From assembly GCA_040768665.1 (NCBI GenBank), contig JAXGMN010000038.1, positions 67,192-131,191 on the forward strand: DNA of 64,000 bases. Reading direction: 5' to 3'. Both the position numbers and the translations under genes were made by a program. This document shows, one piece after another, positions 1-8,508 of the stretch (positions are counted from its first letter, which is position 1; each line of letters starts with the position of its first letter). The stretch comes from JABWBD01 sp040768665. Lineage in GTDB: Bacteria > Planctomycetota > Planctomycetia > Pirellulales > Thermoguttaceae. The notes under the pieces are model-generated. The model did no database searches. It was given only the letters and a program-made list of their open reading frames with translations, and was not told the DNA's origin.

Positions 1-1034
1 ACATCTATCTTCGCTACGAGTATCCTCTGGCCTTCGAGCGGCTCGAAAACGCGCTAGCCGAATGCTACCACAAAGGCTATCTCGGCAAGAATATCCTCGG
101 CCATGAATTCTCGCTCGATATCTACGTTCATCGCGGCGCCGGCGCCTATATCTGCGGTGAAGAGACCGGGCTGATCGAAAGCCTCGAAGGGAAGCGGGCG
201 TGGCCGCGGATCAAGCCGCCCTTCCCGGCCGTCGAAGGCTTGTTCCGCAAGCCCACGGTGATCAACAACGTCGAGACGCTCACCTGCGTGCTTCACATCC
301 TCGATCGCGGCGTCGACTGGTTCAAATCGATCGGCACCCCGTCCGAGCCGAACAATCCCCGCGATCCCGGCAGCTACGGCCCCAAGCTCTTCGGGATCAG
401 CGGACACGTAAACCGTCCGGGCCTCTTCGAGCTCCCGTTGGGAATCCCGTGCCGCGAGTTGATCGAGGAATATGGCGGCGGTGTTCGCAAAGGCCGCCGT
501 GCAAAGGCGGTGGTCTCGGGCGGCTTGAGCACGGGCGTGATGACCGAGGCCGAGCTCGATACCCTAATGGACTTCAGCGGTCCGCTCCGCGTCGGCTGCC
601 TGGGGCTCGGCACCGCCGGGGTCGTCGTGATGGACGAAACCTACTCGATGATCGACTTCCTCCATAATAGCTGCCGGTTCTTCGCCCACGAGAGCTGCGG
701 CCAGTGCACTCCCTGCCGCGAGGGCACCCACTGGGCCGTGGCCATGATGCAGCGGATTCAGGCCGGCCGCGGCCGCCTGAAAGACCTCGACCTGCTGCTG
801 GAAATCGCCGACAACATCGGCATCATCCCCGGTACAACGATCTGCGGGCTGGCCGACGGCGCCGCCTGGCCCATCAAGACCGCCATCCGCAAGTTCCGCA
901 GCGAATTCGAGGACCACATCAAACGAACCAATCCGGCCGGCTACACTCGCCAGGACCCGCCCCCGGCGATGGCCCTCGCAATGGGAAATGGTCATCTGCA
1001 GGCAAGACAGGAAGTTCGAATCAAATCCCAATGA
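1..1034 (+). CDS. nuoF: NADH-quinone oxidoreductase subunit F, 3' part (5' end outside window)
   Basis: This is the NADH-oxidising flavoprotein subunit of respiratory complex I; it carries FMN and the N3 4Fe-4S cluster and feeds NuoE/NuoG. The gene enters the window already open, with the first complete codon at base 3. The visible part includes the family block GAYICGEETGLIESLEGK, the stretch KPTVINNVETL and the C-terminal cluster motif ESCGQCTPCREG, whose cysteines bind 4Fe-4S. All are standard for NuoF. The last residues (about QARQEVRIKSQ) lie beyond the conserved domain, and the tail runs into short AT-rich tandem sequence (CCAATGACC units, about 1013-1050), so repeat DNA has probably replaced the original 3' end. 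It heads a long co-directional nuo series. Identification is secure; only the N-terminal part is unseen. Confidence 0.96.
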   Translation, partial: IYLRYEYPLAFERLENALAECYHKGYLGKNILGHEFSLDIYVHRGAGAYICGEETGLIESLEGKRAWPRIKPPFPAVEGLFRKPTVINNVETLTCVLHILDRGVDWFKSIGTPSEPNNPRDPGSYGPKLFGISGHVNRPGLFELPLGIPCRELIEEYGGGVRKGRRAKAVVSGGLSTGVMTEAELDTLMDFSGPLRVGCLGLGTAGVVVMDETYSMIDFLHNSCRFFAHESCGQCTPCREGTHWAVAMMQRIQAGRGRLKDLDLLLEIADNIGIIPGTTICGLADGAAWPIKTAIRKFRSEFEDHIKRTNPAGYTRQDPPPAMALAMGNGHLQARQEVRIKSQ

Positions 1035-1083
1035 CCAAATACCCAATGACCCAAACCCTGCTGCCCACAACGGGTTCCCGACC

Positions 1084-1183
1084 CCTGCCGGCTTGCCCGG
1101 CAGGTGAGCGAGGTTCCCCGGCTAGCCAAGACAGTGTCTTTGGACCAGACCCCTGCCAGCTCGTCTGGCAGGTGAATGAGGTT
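1084..1183 (+). repeat. Two tandem short hairpin repeats between nuoF and nuoG
   Basis: Two copies of one unit lie at 1084-1115 and 1152-1183. Each has GACCCC just before it, a palindrome (CCTGCCGG-loop-CCGGCAGG, or CCTGCCAG-loop-CTGGCAGG) and then the tail GTGARYGAGGTT. The second loop reads CTCGT. The same pattern recurs four times inside the nuoM-nuoN reading frame (10124-10346). The stem bases differ between copies while the pairing is kept. Confidence 0.8.
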
Positions 1184-1306
1184 GATCAGCTCTCCGGACG
1201 CAGGCTGAGTTTTTTTCCACCCGCCGGACGAACCGCGAGCACTCGGCTTTCACTCGATCACACTGCCCCCGGCAATGGCTTTGGCGGCAAGCGGAAATGG
1301 CAGATG

Positions 1307-1482
1307 GAAGCACGAAATACGAAATACGAAATACGAAACAAATACAAATGACCCAAATACAAATGAATTAAACCTCGGAGTTTCGTGCTTTGAATTCTCT
1401 GCTTTGAATTTGTTTCGGATTTCGTGCTTCGAATTTCGGATTTCGAATGTCGTGCTTCGAATTTCGAATTTCAGACTTACAC
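1307..1482. repeat. AT-rich CGAAATA / TTTCGAA palindromic low-complexity repeat
   Basis: Tandem ACGAAAT units (about 1311-1340) are followed after roughly 60 bases by reverse-complement TTTCGTGCTTCGAA units (about 1379-1482), so the block can fold back on itself. Its AT content is far from that of the neighbouring genes. It fills most of the space before nuoG. It leaves an open frame upstream of nuoG that is not part of the real protein. Confidence 0.75.
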
Positions 1483-1499
1483 CTCCGGATTCCCCCCTG

Positions 1500-3155
1500 A
1501 TGCCCATCGTTCTCATTGACGGTCGCGAACTCGAATTCTCCGCCGACGAACGGCTCAACGCGATCCAGGCTGCCGAGCGGGTCGGGATCCAGGTGCCGTA
1601 CTACTGCTGGCATCCGGGCCTGACGGTCGTCGCCAGTTGCCGGATGTGCCTCGTCGAGGTCGGCACCCGCAACGCCGCGACGGGCGAGATCAGCATGATG
1701 CCCAAGCTCGTGCCGGGCTGCAACACTCCCGTCCGCGACGGCATGGTCATCGTTACCAACAGCGAAAAGGTACAGCAGGCCCGCGCCATGGTCGAGGAGG
1801 ACCTGCTGCTCCGCCACCCGATCGATTGCCCCATCTGCGACAAGGCGGGCGAATGCCTGCTGCAGGACTATCATTTCAAGTACGGCCAGGACGAACGGCG
1901 CGCCGATATCCGCCCCTTTACCAGCCGCCGCCGCGACATCGGCGACGTCACCCTCTTCGTCGACCGCTGCATCATGTGCAGCCGTTGCGTCCGCTTCTGC
2001 CGCGAGATCAGCGGCACCAGCGAGCTCATGGTCGCCAACCGCGGCGCCCACGAGGAGATCGACGTCGCCCCCGGCTTTCCTCTACACAACAACCTATCGG
2101 GCAACGTCGTCGATCTGTGCCCGGTCGGCGCGCTGGGCGACAAGGATTTCCTCTACCAGCAACGCGTCTGGTACCTGCGTCGGCACAAGGGGATCTGCAC
2201 CGGTTGCGCCACCGGTTGCTCGATCTGGGTCGAAGAGAACCAGGACCGCATTTACCGGCTCAAACCGCGCGAGAATCCCCAGATCAACCGTTGGTGGATC
2301 TGCAACGAAGGTCGCTACGGCTACCCGCACGTCCACGACGACCGTCGACTGGCCCAACCGCGTCGGCGGGACGGTCAGACGCTGGTCAACGTAGACTGGA
2401 CCTCGCTCCCTGTCGAGCTTGTCGAGCGGCTTCGCGACGCCGGCCGCCTGGCGGCAGTCCTCTCGCCGTACTTGTCGGTCGAGGAGGCGTATCTGTTGGC
2501 AACGCTCGTCCGAGGCATCGACCCGGAAGCCCGACTCGTTCTCGGGCCGGTTCCGGTGGTCGGCGAGGACGAGCGATTCCCCAACGGTTTCACGGTATCC
2601 GCCGAAAAATGCCCCAATCGGCGAGGCGTCGAGGAGATCATCGCGCGCTTCGAGAGTGGCCGAATCACGACCTTCGACCAGTTCCTCTCGGAGCTCCCAG
2701 GCGGACGGATCGGCGGCCTGTGGTTCTCCGGCGGATACAAAAAGGAGAAGTGGATCGAAGAGGAAAAGGCCCGGCCGCTGGCCCAACTGAAACTGTTGAT
2801 CGTCCAGGACCTCTTCCCGTCGGCGATTTCCGCGCTGGCAACCTACGCATTGCCGGGCGCAGCCTTTGCCGAACGCGACGGTTCGTACGTCAACCGCAGC
2901 GACCATCTCCAGTCGATCCGCTGGGCGGTACGGCCGCCTTACGGCGTCCGGCCCGAGGGAACCTTGTACTGGGAGATGCTCGGCCGGTCGGGACTTTACA
3001 ACGCCCGCGCAGTCCTGAGCGAGTTGGCCGCGAAAGTCTCCTATTTCCACGTCGCCGGCAGACCGGTGCCGGACATCGGAGTAAACCTGAAAGTGAACTT
3101 GCTGGCAGAACAGCCGCAGTCGGCGGGTGGCCTGCCTGGCGGACTTGTTTCCTAG
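1500..3155 (+). CDS. nuoG: NADH-quinone oxidoreductase subunit G, short form
   Basis: This is the iron-sulfur electron-wire subunit of complex I. The start at ATG 1500 is chosen because MPIVLIDGRELEFSADE begins the 2Fe-2S ferredoxin fold, while the longer upstream frame is repeat DNA. The N-terminal half has the 2Fe-2S cysteines (YYCWHPG, CRMCLVEVG, then GCNTPV), the His-Cys 4Fe-4S region (HPIDCPICDKAGECLLQD), the CIMCSRCVRFCRE cluster and the fourth cluster GICTGCATGCSIWVEE. The C-terminal part is only a remnant of the molybdopterin-oxidoreductase fold. At 551 aa the protein is much shorter than the roughly 780-900 aa of Thermus or E. coli NuoG. That domain binds no molybdenum in complex I, so function is plausible. 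The ATG has no obvious Shine-Dalgarno sequence. Confidence 0.95.
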   Translation: MPIVLIDGRELEFSADERLNAIQAAERVGIQVPYYCWHPGLTVVASCRMCLVEVGTRNAATGEISMMPKLVPGCNTPVRDGMVIVTNSEKVQQARAMVEEDLLLRHPIDCPICDKAGECLLQDYHFKYGQDERRADIRPFTSRRRDIGDVTLFVDRCIMCSRCVRFCREISGTSELMVANRGAHEEIDVAPGFPLHNNLSGNVVDLCPVGALGDKDFLYQQRVWYLRRHKGICTGCATGCSIWVEENQDRIYRLKPRENPQINRWWICNEGRYGYPHVHDDRRLAQPRRRDGQTLVNVDWTSLPVELVERLRDAGRLAAVLSPYLSVEEAYLLATLVRGIDPEARLVLGPVPVVGEDERFPNGFTVSAEKCPNRRGVEEIIARFESGRITTFDQFLSELPGGRIGGLWFSGGYKKEKWIEEEKARPLAQLKLLIVQDLFPSAISALATYALPGAAFAERDGSYVNRSDHLQSIRWAVRPPYGVRPEGTLYWEMLGRSGLYNARAVLSELAAKVSYFHVAGRPVPDIGVNLKVNLLAEQPQSAGGLPGGLVS

Positions 3156-3172
3156 AGTGGACAACTACGTAT

Positions 3173-3270
3173 GCTCGTTTAACCGCAGGGCCAACGGCCC
3201 GCGCGCGGCAGCGCGCAGGGCCTCTTACGCGCAATCTCGCGCGGGCCGTTGGCCCTGCGGCTAAACGAGC
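3173..3270. repeat. 33-bp-arm inverted repeat between nuoG and nuoH
   Basis: The left arm (3173-3205, starting GCTCGTTTAACCGCAGGGCC) and the right arm (3238-3270) are reverse complements with one mismatch, separated by 32 bases. The hairpin would be extremely stable (GGGCC and GCGCG blocks). It fills the nuoG-nuoH gap and ends 23 bases before the nuoH start. No T-run follows it, so it is more likely a mobile palindromic element than a terminator. It may still affect readthrough or mRNA stability in the operon. Confidence 0.85.
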
Positions 3271-3293
3271 GAAATGGCACGAGATATCTGATT

Positions 3294-4535
3294 ATGCTCG
3301 CCGCAACCATCCTCGCCCTCGTGAAAATCGCCCTGGTCATCGGCGGTCTGATGACGGCGGCGGCCTATTTTGTGCTGCTGGAGCGCCGCATGGCCGCCTG
3401 GATCCAGGACCGCCGCGGACCAAACCGGGTCGGCATTCCTTTAACCAAAATCCGTCTGTTCGGCCTGGGCCAGCCGCTGGCCGACGGCGTGAAGTTCATC
3501 TTCAAAGAAGAGTTCACCCCGGCCCACGTCGATAAGCTTCTCTATTTCCTCGGCCCCGTCGTAATCTTCGTCGCCGCGATTGCCGCGTTTGCCGTAATCC
3601 CCTTCGGCAGCACGTTGCCCGAACTCGGCATCGAGAGCCTGCAAGAGCCGATCCACCTCGTTGTCGCCCCCGGTGTCGACGTGGGGCTCCTCTATATCTT
3701 CGCCGTCAACAGCCTTGCCGTGTACGGGTTGATCCTGGGAAGCTGGGCGAGCAACGACAAGTATTCCTTCCTCGGCGGCATGCGGAGCGGTGCCCAGTTG
3801 ATCTCCTACGAGATCCCGCTCGGGCTGGGGATTGTCGGCGTGGTTTTCATGGCTGGGTCGCTCCAGCTCGAAACGATCGTCGCCGAGCAGGCCCGCACCG
3901 GCGCGTGGAACGTCTTCGTCCAGCCGTTGGGCTTTCTCGTCTTTTTCGTGGCGGCGTTCGCCGAGGCCGCACGTTTGCCATTCGACCTGCCGGAGGCCGA
4001 GCAGGAGCTCGTCGGCGGCTACCACACCGAATACTCGGGCATCAAGCTGATGATGTACCTGGTTGCCGAATTTCTCCACATGATCACGGCGAGCTTCCTG
4101 ATCGTGATCCTCTTTTTCGGCGGCTGGCACTTCTGGGGCCTGACCGGCTCGGGCGAGGAGGTCACCTGGCCCGTCGCGATCCTGCGTGTGATCGTGCTGC
4201 TGACGAAGGTGATGCTCGTTATTCTGTTCTTCATGTTGGCCCGATGGAGTTGGCCGCGTTTTCGTTTCGATCAACTGATGGATCTCGCGTGGAAAGTGAT
4301 GGTGCCGCTGGGGCTGGTGAACGTGCTGGTGGTGGCCCTCTGGCTCGAGTACGGCACACGAGTCGTCGAAGCCCTCGCTCTGCCCGGCGGCGTGGTAATG
4401 GCAATCGTCGGTTGGGCGGTGCTCGTCGCAACCTGGCTGGTCCTCATCTGGGCCGCCCCGTCGACGACCGACAACCGTCCCCGATTCGGCCCCGCCTACG
4501 CGCGAGAGGAACTGGAGGAAAGGCCGGCGCGATGA
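3294..4535 (+). CDS. nuoH: NADH-quinone oxidoreductase subunit H
   Basis: This is the membrane subunit that forms most of the quinone-binding chamber and links the hydrophilic arm to the proton-pumping arm. MLAATILALVKIALVIGGL at ATG 3294 starts the first helix. The frame is open further upstream, but that part is the right arm of an inverted repeat and was rejected. Family signatures are RRGPNRVG after helix 1, AGWASNDKYSFLGGMRSGAQ-like sequence, the glutamate-rich quinone loop (AEAARLPFDLPEAEQELVGG) and EYSGIKLMMYL. Several hydrophobic helices follow, up to the C-terminus. The stop overlaps the nuoI start (ATGA at 4532), which implies translational coupling. The ribosome binding site is weak. 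Length (413 aa) is near the family norm. Confidence 0.95.
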   Translation: MLAATILALVKIALVIGGLMTAAAYFVLLERRMAAWIQDRRGPNRVGIPLTKIRLFGLGQPLADGVKFIFKEEFTPAHVDKLLYFLGPVVIFVAAIAAFAVIPFGSTLPELGIESLQEPIHLVVAPGVDVGLLYIFAVNSLAVYGLILGSWASNDKYSFLGGMRSGAQLISYEIPLGLGIVGVVFMAGSLQLETIVAEQARTGAWNVFVQPLGFLVFFVAAFAEAARLPFDLPEAEQELVGGYHTEYSGIKLMMYLVAEFLHMITASFLIVILFFGGWHFWGLTGSGEEVTWPVAILRVIVLLTKVMLVILFFMLARWSWPRFRFDQLMDLAWKVMVPLGLVNVLVVALWLEYGTRVVEALALPGGVVMAIVGWAVLVATWLVLIWAAPSTTDNRPRFGPAYAREELEERPAR

Positions 4536-5164
4536 GACCTGACAACACAGACATTCAGTGGGTCGAAGAACCCGATCTTGGACCGGCAGGCAAGACCTAC
4601 CTGCCGCTGTTTGTCCAGGGGATGACCACGACCATCAAACACCTGCTCAGTCCCAAGATGACGGTCGAATTCCCTGAAGAGCGGCACAAGACGGCCGATC
4701 CGATCCTCTATCGGGGCGTCCACCGCCTGAACCGCGACGAACAGGGGCGGGTGAAGTGCGTGGCCTGCTTCCTCTGCGCCACCGCCTGCCCGGCCCACTG
4801 CATCGACATCGTCGCCGCCGAGAGCCCCTGGCCCGATCGTGAAAAATATCCGGCGAGCTTCACGATCGACGAGCTGCGGTGTATCTTCTGCGGCGTGTGC
4901 GAAGAGGCCTGCCCCGTCGATGCCATCGAACTGACCAGCCTGTTCGATCTGTCGGGCAAGAGCCGCGAGGAAATGGTCTTCGACAAGGAAAAACTGCTGA
5001 GCGTCTACGACCGCACCAAGGACACCGAGCCCATGCGTTCCGTCCGCATGGCCGCCGAGGGTGAGCCGGTCGGAGGCGAAAGGCCCGCCGTTCTGCCGGA
5101 GACGGAAGGCCCGCCGGGATTGACCACCGAAGAGAGTTCCGTTGAACCGGGGGAAAGATCGTGA
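4532..5164 (+). CDS. nuoI: NADH-quinone oxidoreductase subunit I
   Basis: This is the complex I subunit with clusters N6a and N6b, which carries electrons towards N2 and quinone. Two complete 2[4Fe-4S] ferredoxin motifs are present: CVACFLCATACP with a downstream C-x3-C partner, and CIFCGVCEEACPVDAIE. The upstream TILYRGVHRL-like segment (DPILYRGVHRLNRDE) is typical of NuoI. The last 40-odd residues are polar and low in complexity, longer than many homologues. The start ATG overlaps the nuoH stop by four bases, and the end overlaps the nuoJ GTG start. At 210 aa it is slightly long for the family. Confidence 0.96.
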   Translation: MRPDNTDIQWVEEPDLGPAGKTYLPLFVQGMTTTIKHLLSPKMTVEFPEERHKTADPILYRGVHRLNRDEQGRVKCVACFLCATACPAHCIDIVAAESPWPDREKYPASFTIDELRCIFCGVCEEACPVDAIELTSLFDLSGKSREEMVFDKEKLLSVYDRTKDTEPMRSVRMAAEGEPVGGERPAVLPETEGPPGLTTEESSVEPGERS

Positions 5165-5985
5165 ACGCCTCGCAATGGATCCTCGTCGCCGCGACCCTCC
5201 TGGGCGCGATGGCCATGTGGCTGCTGCTGCCGCGGGTGCGCGCCCGAGGCTGGCCGCTGGGAATCGTCATCGGCGCGATCAGCCTCGGACTGCTGGCCTC
5301 GCAGGTCCCCCGCATCGGCCGCTGGGGCGCCGACAGCGTCTTCCTGATCCTCGCCGCCATCACCGTGATCGCTGCCGTGGCAACGGTCACGCTCCGCAAT
5401 CCCATCTATTGCGCAATCTGGTTCGGGCTATCGCTTTTGGGCACCGCCGGGCTCTTCCTGTTTCAGGGCTCGGCCTTTCTCGCCGTGGCCACGGTGATCG
5501 TCTACGCCGGCGCGATCCTCGTCACGTTTCTCTTCCTGATCATGCTCGCCGATCCGCAGGGAGGGGCGTACTACGACCGTGTCGGTTGGGAAACGTCGCT
5601 CTCGGCGTTCACCGGTGCGGTGATCGTCGGCGTCCTTTCAATGACGATGATCGGTGTGCTGACCAATCCTTCCCCGCAGTTCCTCGCAGCCGGCTCCACC
5701 GAAGCCGAACTTGCCGCAGGCGTTCTCACCGAATATCCGATCGCCCTGTTGGGAACCGAGCTCTTCGGCCGCCACCTCATCGCCGTCGAAGTCGCCGGCA
5801 CGCTCCTGCTGGCCGCGCTGGTCGGCGCTGCCGCCATCGTCGCCCAGGGACGTAGCAAGAAGCCCCCGGAAGTCGCCGGTCCGACCGACAAAGCCGCCGC
5901 CACGCAGACCGCCCACGGCGCTTCGTCCGACGGCGAACAGACCTCCCTCACGCGAACCCAAGCCCCGGCGGAACAAAGCCGATGA
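5161..5985 (+). CDS. nuoJ: NADH-quinone oxidoreductase subunit J
   Basis: This is a small membrane subunit of complex I, next to NuoH, with a helix thought to shift during coupling. Five hydrophobic helices are visible. Sequence such as AVATVTLRNPIYCAIWFGLSLLGTAGLFL and VIVYAGAILVTFLFLIMLAD matches the conserved YxGAILVLFLFVIML element of the family. The start is GTG at 5161, overlapping the nuoI stop (GTGA), with a GGGGGAAAG purine stretch just upstream. The protein (274 aa) is longer than typical NuoJ (160-200 aa) because of an Ala/Pro/Thr-rich cytosolic tail after the last helix. The stop overlaps the nuoK ATG. Confidence 0.94.
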   Translation: MNASQWILVAATLLGAMAMWLLLPRVRARGWPLGIVIGAISLGLLASQVPRIGRWGADSVFLILAAITVIAAVATVTLRNPIYCAIWFGLSLLGTAGLFLFQGSAFLAVATVIVYAGAILVTFLFLIMLADPQGGAYYDRVGWETSLSAFTGAVIVGVLSMTMIGVLTNPSPQFLAAGSTEAELAAGVLTEYPIALLGTELFGRHLIAVEVAGTLLLAALVGAAAIVAQGRSKKPPEVAGPTDKAAATQTAHGASSDGEQTSLTRTQAPAEQSR

Positions 5986-6434
5986 TCGTCTACGAACTTA
6001 ATCTGCTCACGAATTTTCTGATCGTCGGAGCCCTGCTCTTCGGGATCGGCCTGATCGGCTTCTTGAGCCGGCGGAACATGATCATCATGTTCCTTTCGGC
6101 CGAGATGATGCTGCAAGGCGTTTCCGTCAGCCTGGTCGCCTGGGGACGCTACTTCAACGATCTCGACGGGCAAATCCTCGTGATCTTCATCATCACCGTC
6201 GCCGCCTGCGAGGCCGCGCTCGCTCTGGCATTGATCCTCATGCTCTTCCAGCGCCGCGGAAACCTCGACATCGCACTCTGGCACGACCTCCGCGAGTCGA
6301 ACGTTCCCCCATACGTCGATCGCGAACTGCCGGAAATGCCTCCCTACGAGTCGGGGCCGTGGCCCACGCTGACCCCCGCCGGCCGCCAGCCGGAACTCCC
6401 GCGGCGAGATACGGACTACCGCAGCCATGTTTAG
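5982..6434 (+). CDS. nuoK: NADH-quinone oxidoreductase subunit K with C-terminal extension
   Basis: This is the membrane subunit of complex I homologous to MrpC and part of the proton pathway. The three helices are clear, with the conserved glutamates in MIIMFLSAEMMLQGVS and ITVAACEAALALALILML (the SxExM and AACEAAxGLA motifs). Typical NuoK has about 100 residues; here about 50 extra polar, proline-rich residues follow RRGNLD. The ATG overlaps the nuoJ stop (ATGA at 5982). The gene overlaps the nuoL start by eight bases, so translation is coupled on both sides. Confidence 0.95.
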   Translation: MIVYELNLLTNFLIVGALLFGIGLIGFLSRRNMIIMFLSAEMMLQGVSVSLVAWGRYFNDLDGQILVIFIITVAACEAALALALILMLFQRRGNLDIALWHDLRESNVPPYVDRELPEMPPYESGPWPTLTPAGRQPELPRRDTDYRSHV

Positions 6435-8502
6435 CATCCCAACGTTGCTCGTTCTCGTTCCCTCGCTGCCGCTGTTGGCAACGCTCGTCACCGCTGCGCT
6501 CGGCAAGAAGGTGCTCCGCGAGCAAAGCCATTGGCCGGCGGTCGTCGGGATCGCACTCTCGCTGCTGGCCTCGCTTGTGCTCCTCTTCCAGGTCCGGGGA
6601 GCCGTCGGCCGGCCCGAGCAGGGCCAGATCGGCTACGAGCAGGTCGTCCATCTCTGGACCTGGGCCAATGTCGAGGGCGCGTACGATTTCCACGCCGCCG
6701 AGCTGGGCCCCTCGCTGCAGCCTCCACAGTTCGCCGCGCTCGATTTCTCGGTCGAAGTCGCCCTGCGAGCCGACCCGCTCACGGCCGTCATGCTCGTCAC
6801 CGTCACCCTCGTCTCGCTGCTGGTCGCCGTCTACTCGATCGGCTACATGCACCATGACCCCGGCTACTGGCGGTTCTTCACCTACATCGCCCTGTTCGTC
6901 TTCTCGATGACCATGCTGGTGTCGGTGAGCAACTTCCTCATGCTCTATGTCTTCTGGGAGGCGGTCGGTCTGTGCAGCTATTTGCTCATTGGGTTCTGGT
7001 TTCAGAAGCCCGAAGCGGCTTCCGCCGGCAAGAAGGCATTCCTCGTCAACCGCATCGGCGATTTCGGCTTCGCCCTGGGTGTGTTCCTCATCTGGACCAC
7101 CTACGGCACACTCAATTTCCACGACACGGTCGGCGATACCGGCCTGACCACCATCGGCGTGCTCGGGCAAACCCGCCTGGCCGATCCGGAGCTCTACGCA
7201 GGCGGTGTCGTCGCCACGGTCATCTGTCTTCTGCTGCTGTTCGGGGCCTGTGGCAAAAGCGCACAGTTCCCGCTCCACGTCTGGCTCCCCGACGCCATGG
7301 AAGGCCCCACGCCCGTCAGCGCCCTGATCCATGCGGCCACGATGGTCACCGCCGGTATCTACATGATCGCCCGCTGCTCGCCGCTGTTCCACGCCTCGGG
7401 CGAGGCGTTCCAGGCCGTGGCGATCGTCGGCGGCTTCACGGCCCTGTTGGCCTCGGCCATCGCCATCACCCAGACCGATCTCAAGCGGATCCTCGCCTAC
7501 TCCACGATCAGCCAGCTCGGCTACATGTTTCTCGGCCTCGGGGCGGGCACGCTCCTGGGGATCACCGCGGGCATGTTCCACCTGTTCACCCACGCCTTCT
7601 TCAAGGCCCTGTTGTTCCTCGCCGCCGGAAGCGTCATGCACGCCATGGGCGGGGTGATCGATATCCGCCGCTTCGGCGGCCTCCGCCACCGCATGCCGAC
7701 CACCCACTGGACCTTCCTGGTCGGCTGTCTTGCCCTGGCGGCGTTTCCCGGCTTCTCCGGATTCTTCAGCAAGGACGAGATTCTTCTCGCGCTGCATGAG
7801 AACTCGCTCCACGGCCCCTCGCCCACGCTCTACACCGTGCTCTACTTCGCGGCCTCGTTCACCGCGTTGCTCACCGCGTTCTACACTTTCCGCGCATTCA
7901 TCCTCACATTCTACGGCCCCGAGCGGATCCCGCACGAAGCCGGCGACCACGCCCACGAATCGCCCAATGTCATGACCGTGCCGCTGGTCATCCTGGCGAT
8001 CTTTGCCGCTCTTGTCGGCGTGTGGTTCTTCATCACGCACGGGTTCGGCGAGTTCCTCGAGCACACTCCGTCGCTCGCCTACCCGGGCATGCACACCGGC
8101 GCGGCGGCCGAAATGGCCGGGGGCCATCTCGAAGTGATGCTGCTCAGCGCGGTGATCAGCTTCGCCGGGATCGGCCTGGCATGGCTGCTCTACGCGGCAT
8201 GGCCGAACGTCGTCGACCGCCTTACTGCGGCGATGGACGCGGTCGCGCTCTACCGCCTCTCATTCGGAAAATTCTACATCGACCAGGCCTACAACATCCT
8301 CGTCGTCTGGCCGCTCACCGGTGTCGCGTGGGCGAGCTACTGGTTCGACCGCCACGTGATCGATGGCCTGGTCGACTTCATCGGTCTGGTGCCGCGGGGC
8401 GCCGGGGCCATGCTCCGCTCGTTGCAGTCGGGCATGGTGCAGTTCTACGCCCTGGCAATGGTGCTGGGGATGCTGGTCTTGATCGTGGCCTTACTTGTTT
8501 AA
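6427..8502 (+). CDS. nuoL: NADH-quinone oxidoreductase subunit L
   Basis: This is the distal antiporter-like proton-pumping subunit of complex I. It has 691 residues with many transmembrane helices. Recognisable blocks are YSIGYMHHDPGYWRFF, the helix-5 glutamate region (MLYVFWEAVGLCSYLLIGFW), the helix-7/8 lysine and proline region (FGACGKSAQFPLHVWLPDAM, EGPTPVSALIHAATMV) and SQLGYMFLGLGAG. The C-terminal part, with KFYIDQAYN and the last hydrophobic helix, corresponds to the lateral HL helix and its anchor. It starts inside the end of nuoK and ends six bases before the nuoM-N frame. Confidence 0.96.
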   Translation: MFSIPTLLVLVPSLPLLATLVTAALGKKVLREQSHWPAVVGIALSLLASLVLLFQVRGAVGRPEQGQIGYEQVVHLWTWANVEGAYDFHAAELGPSLQPPQFAALDFSVEVALRADPLTAVMLVTVTLVSLLVAVYSIGYMHHDPGYWRFFTYIALFVFSMTMLVSVSNFLMLYVFWEAVGLCSYLLIGFWFQKPEAASAGKKAFLVNRIGDFGFALGVFLIWTTYGTLNFHDTVGDTGLTTIGVLGQTRLADPELYAGGVVATVICLLLLFGACGKSAQFPLHVWLPDAMEGPTPVSALIHAATMVTAGIYMIARCSPLFHASGEAFQAVAIVGGFTALLASAIAITQTDLKRILAYSTISQLGYMFLGLGAGTLLGITAGMFHLFTHAFFKALLFLAAGSVMHAMGGVIDIRRFGGLRHRMPTTHWTFLVGCLALAAFPGFSGFFSKDEILLALHENSLHGPSPTLYTVLYFAASFTALLTAFYTFRAFILTFYGPERIPHEAGDHAHESPNVMTVPLVILAIFAALVGVWFFITHGFGEFLEHTPSLAYPGMHTGAAAEMAGGHLEVMLLSAVISFAGIGLAWLLYAAWPNVVDRLTAAMDAVALYRLSFGKFYIDQAYNILVVWPLTGVAWASYWFDRHVIDGLVDFIGLVPRGAGAMLRSLQSGMVQFYALAMVLGMLVLIVALLV

Positions 8503-8508
8503 AGCACC

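Noticed and set aside
1275..1499. An N-terminal extension of NuoG
   Set aside because: The extra 75 codons are AT-rich repeat DNA with no resemblance to NuoG; the ferredoxin fold starts at 1500.
3249..3293. Upstream start for NuoH
   Set aside because: It lies in the right arm of an inverted repeat; the first helix begins at 3294.
6238..8127. Long open frame antisense to nuoL (about 630 codons)
   Set aside because: It follows third-position GC bias of the real gene, is full of charged low-complexity residues and has no family motif.
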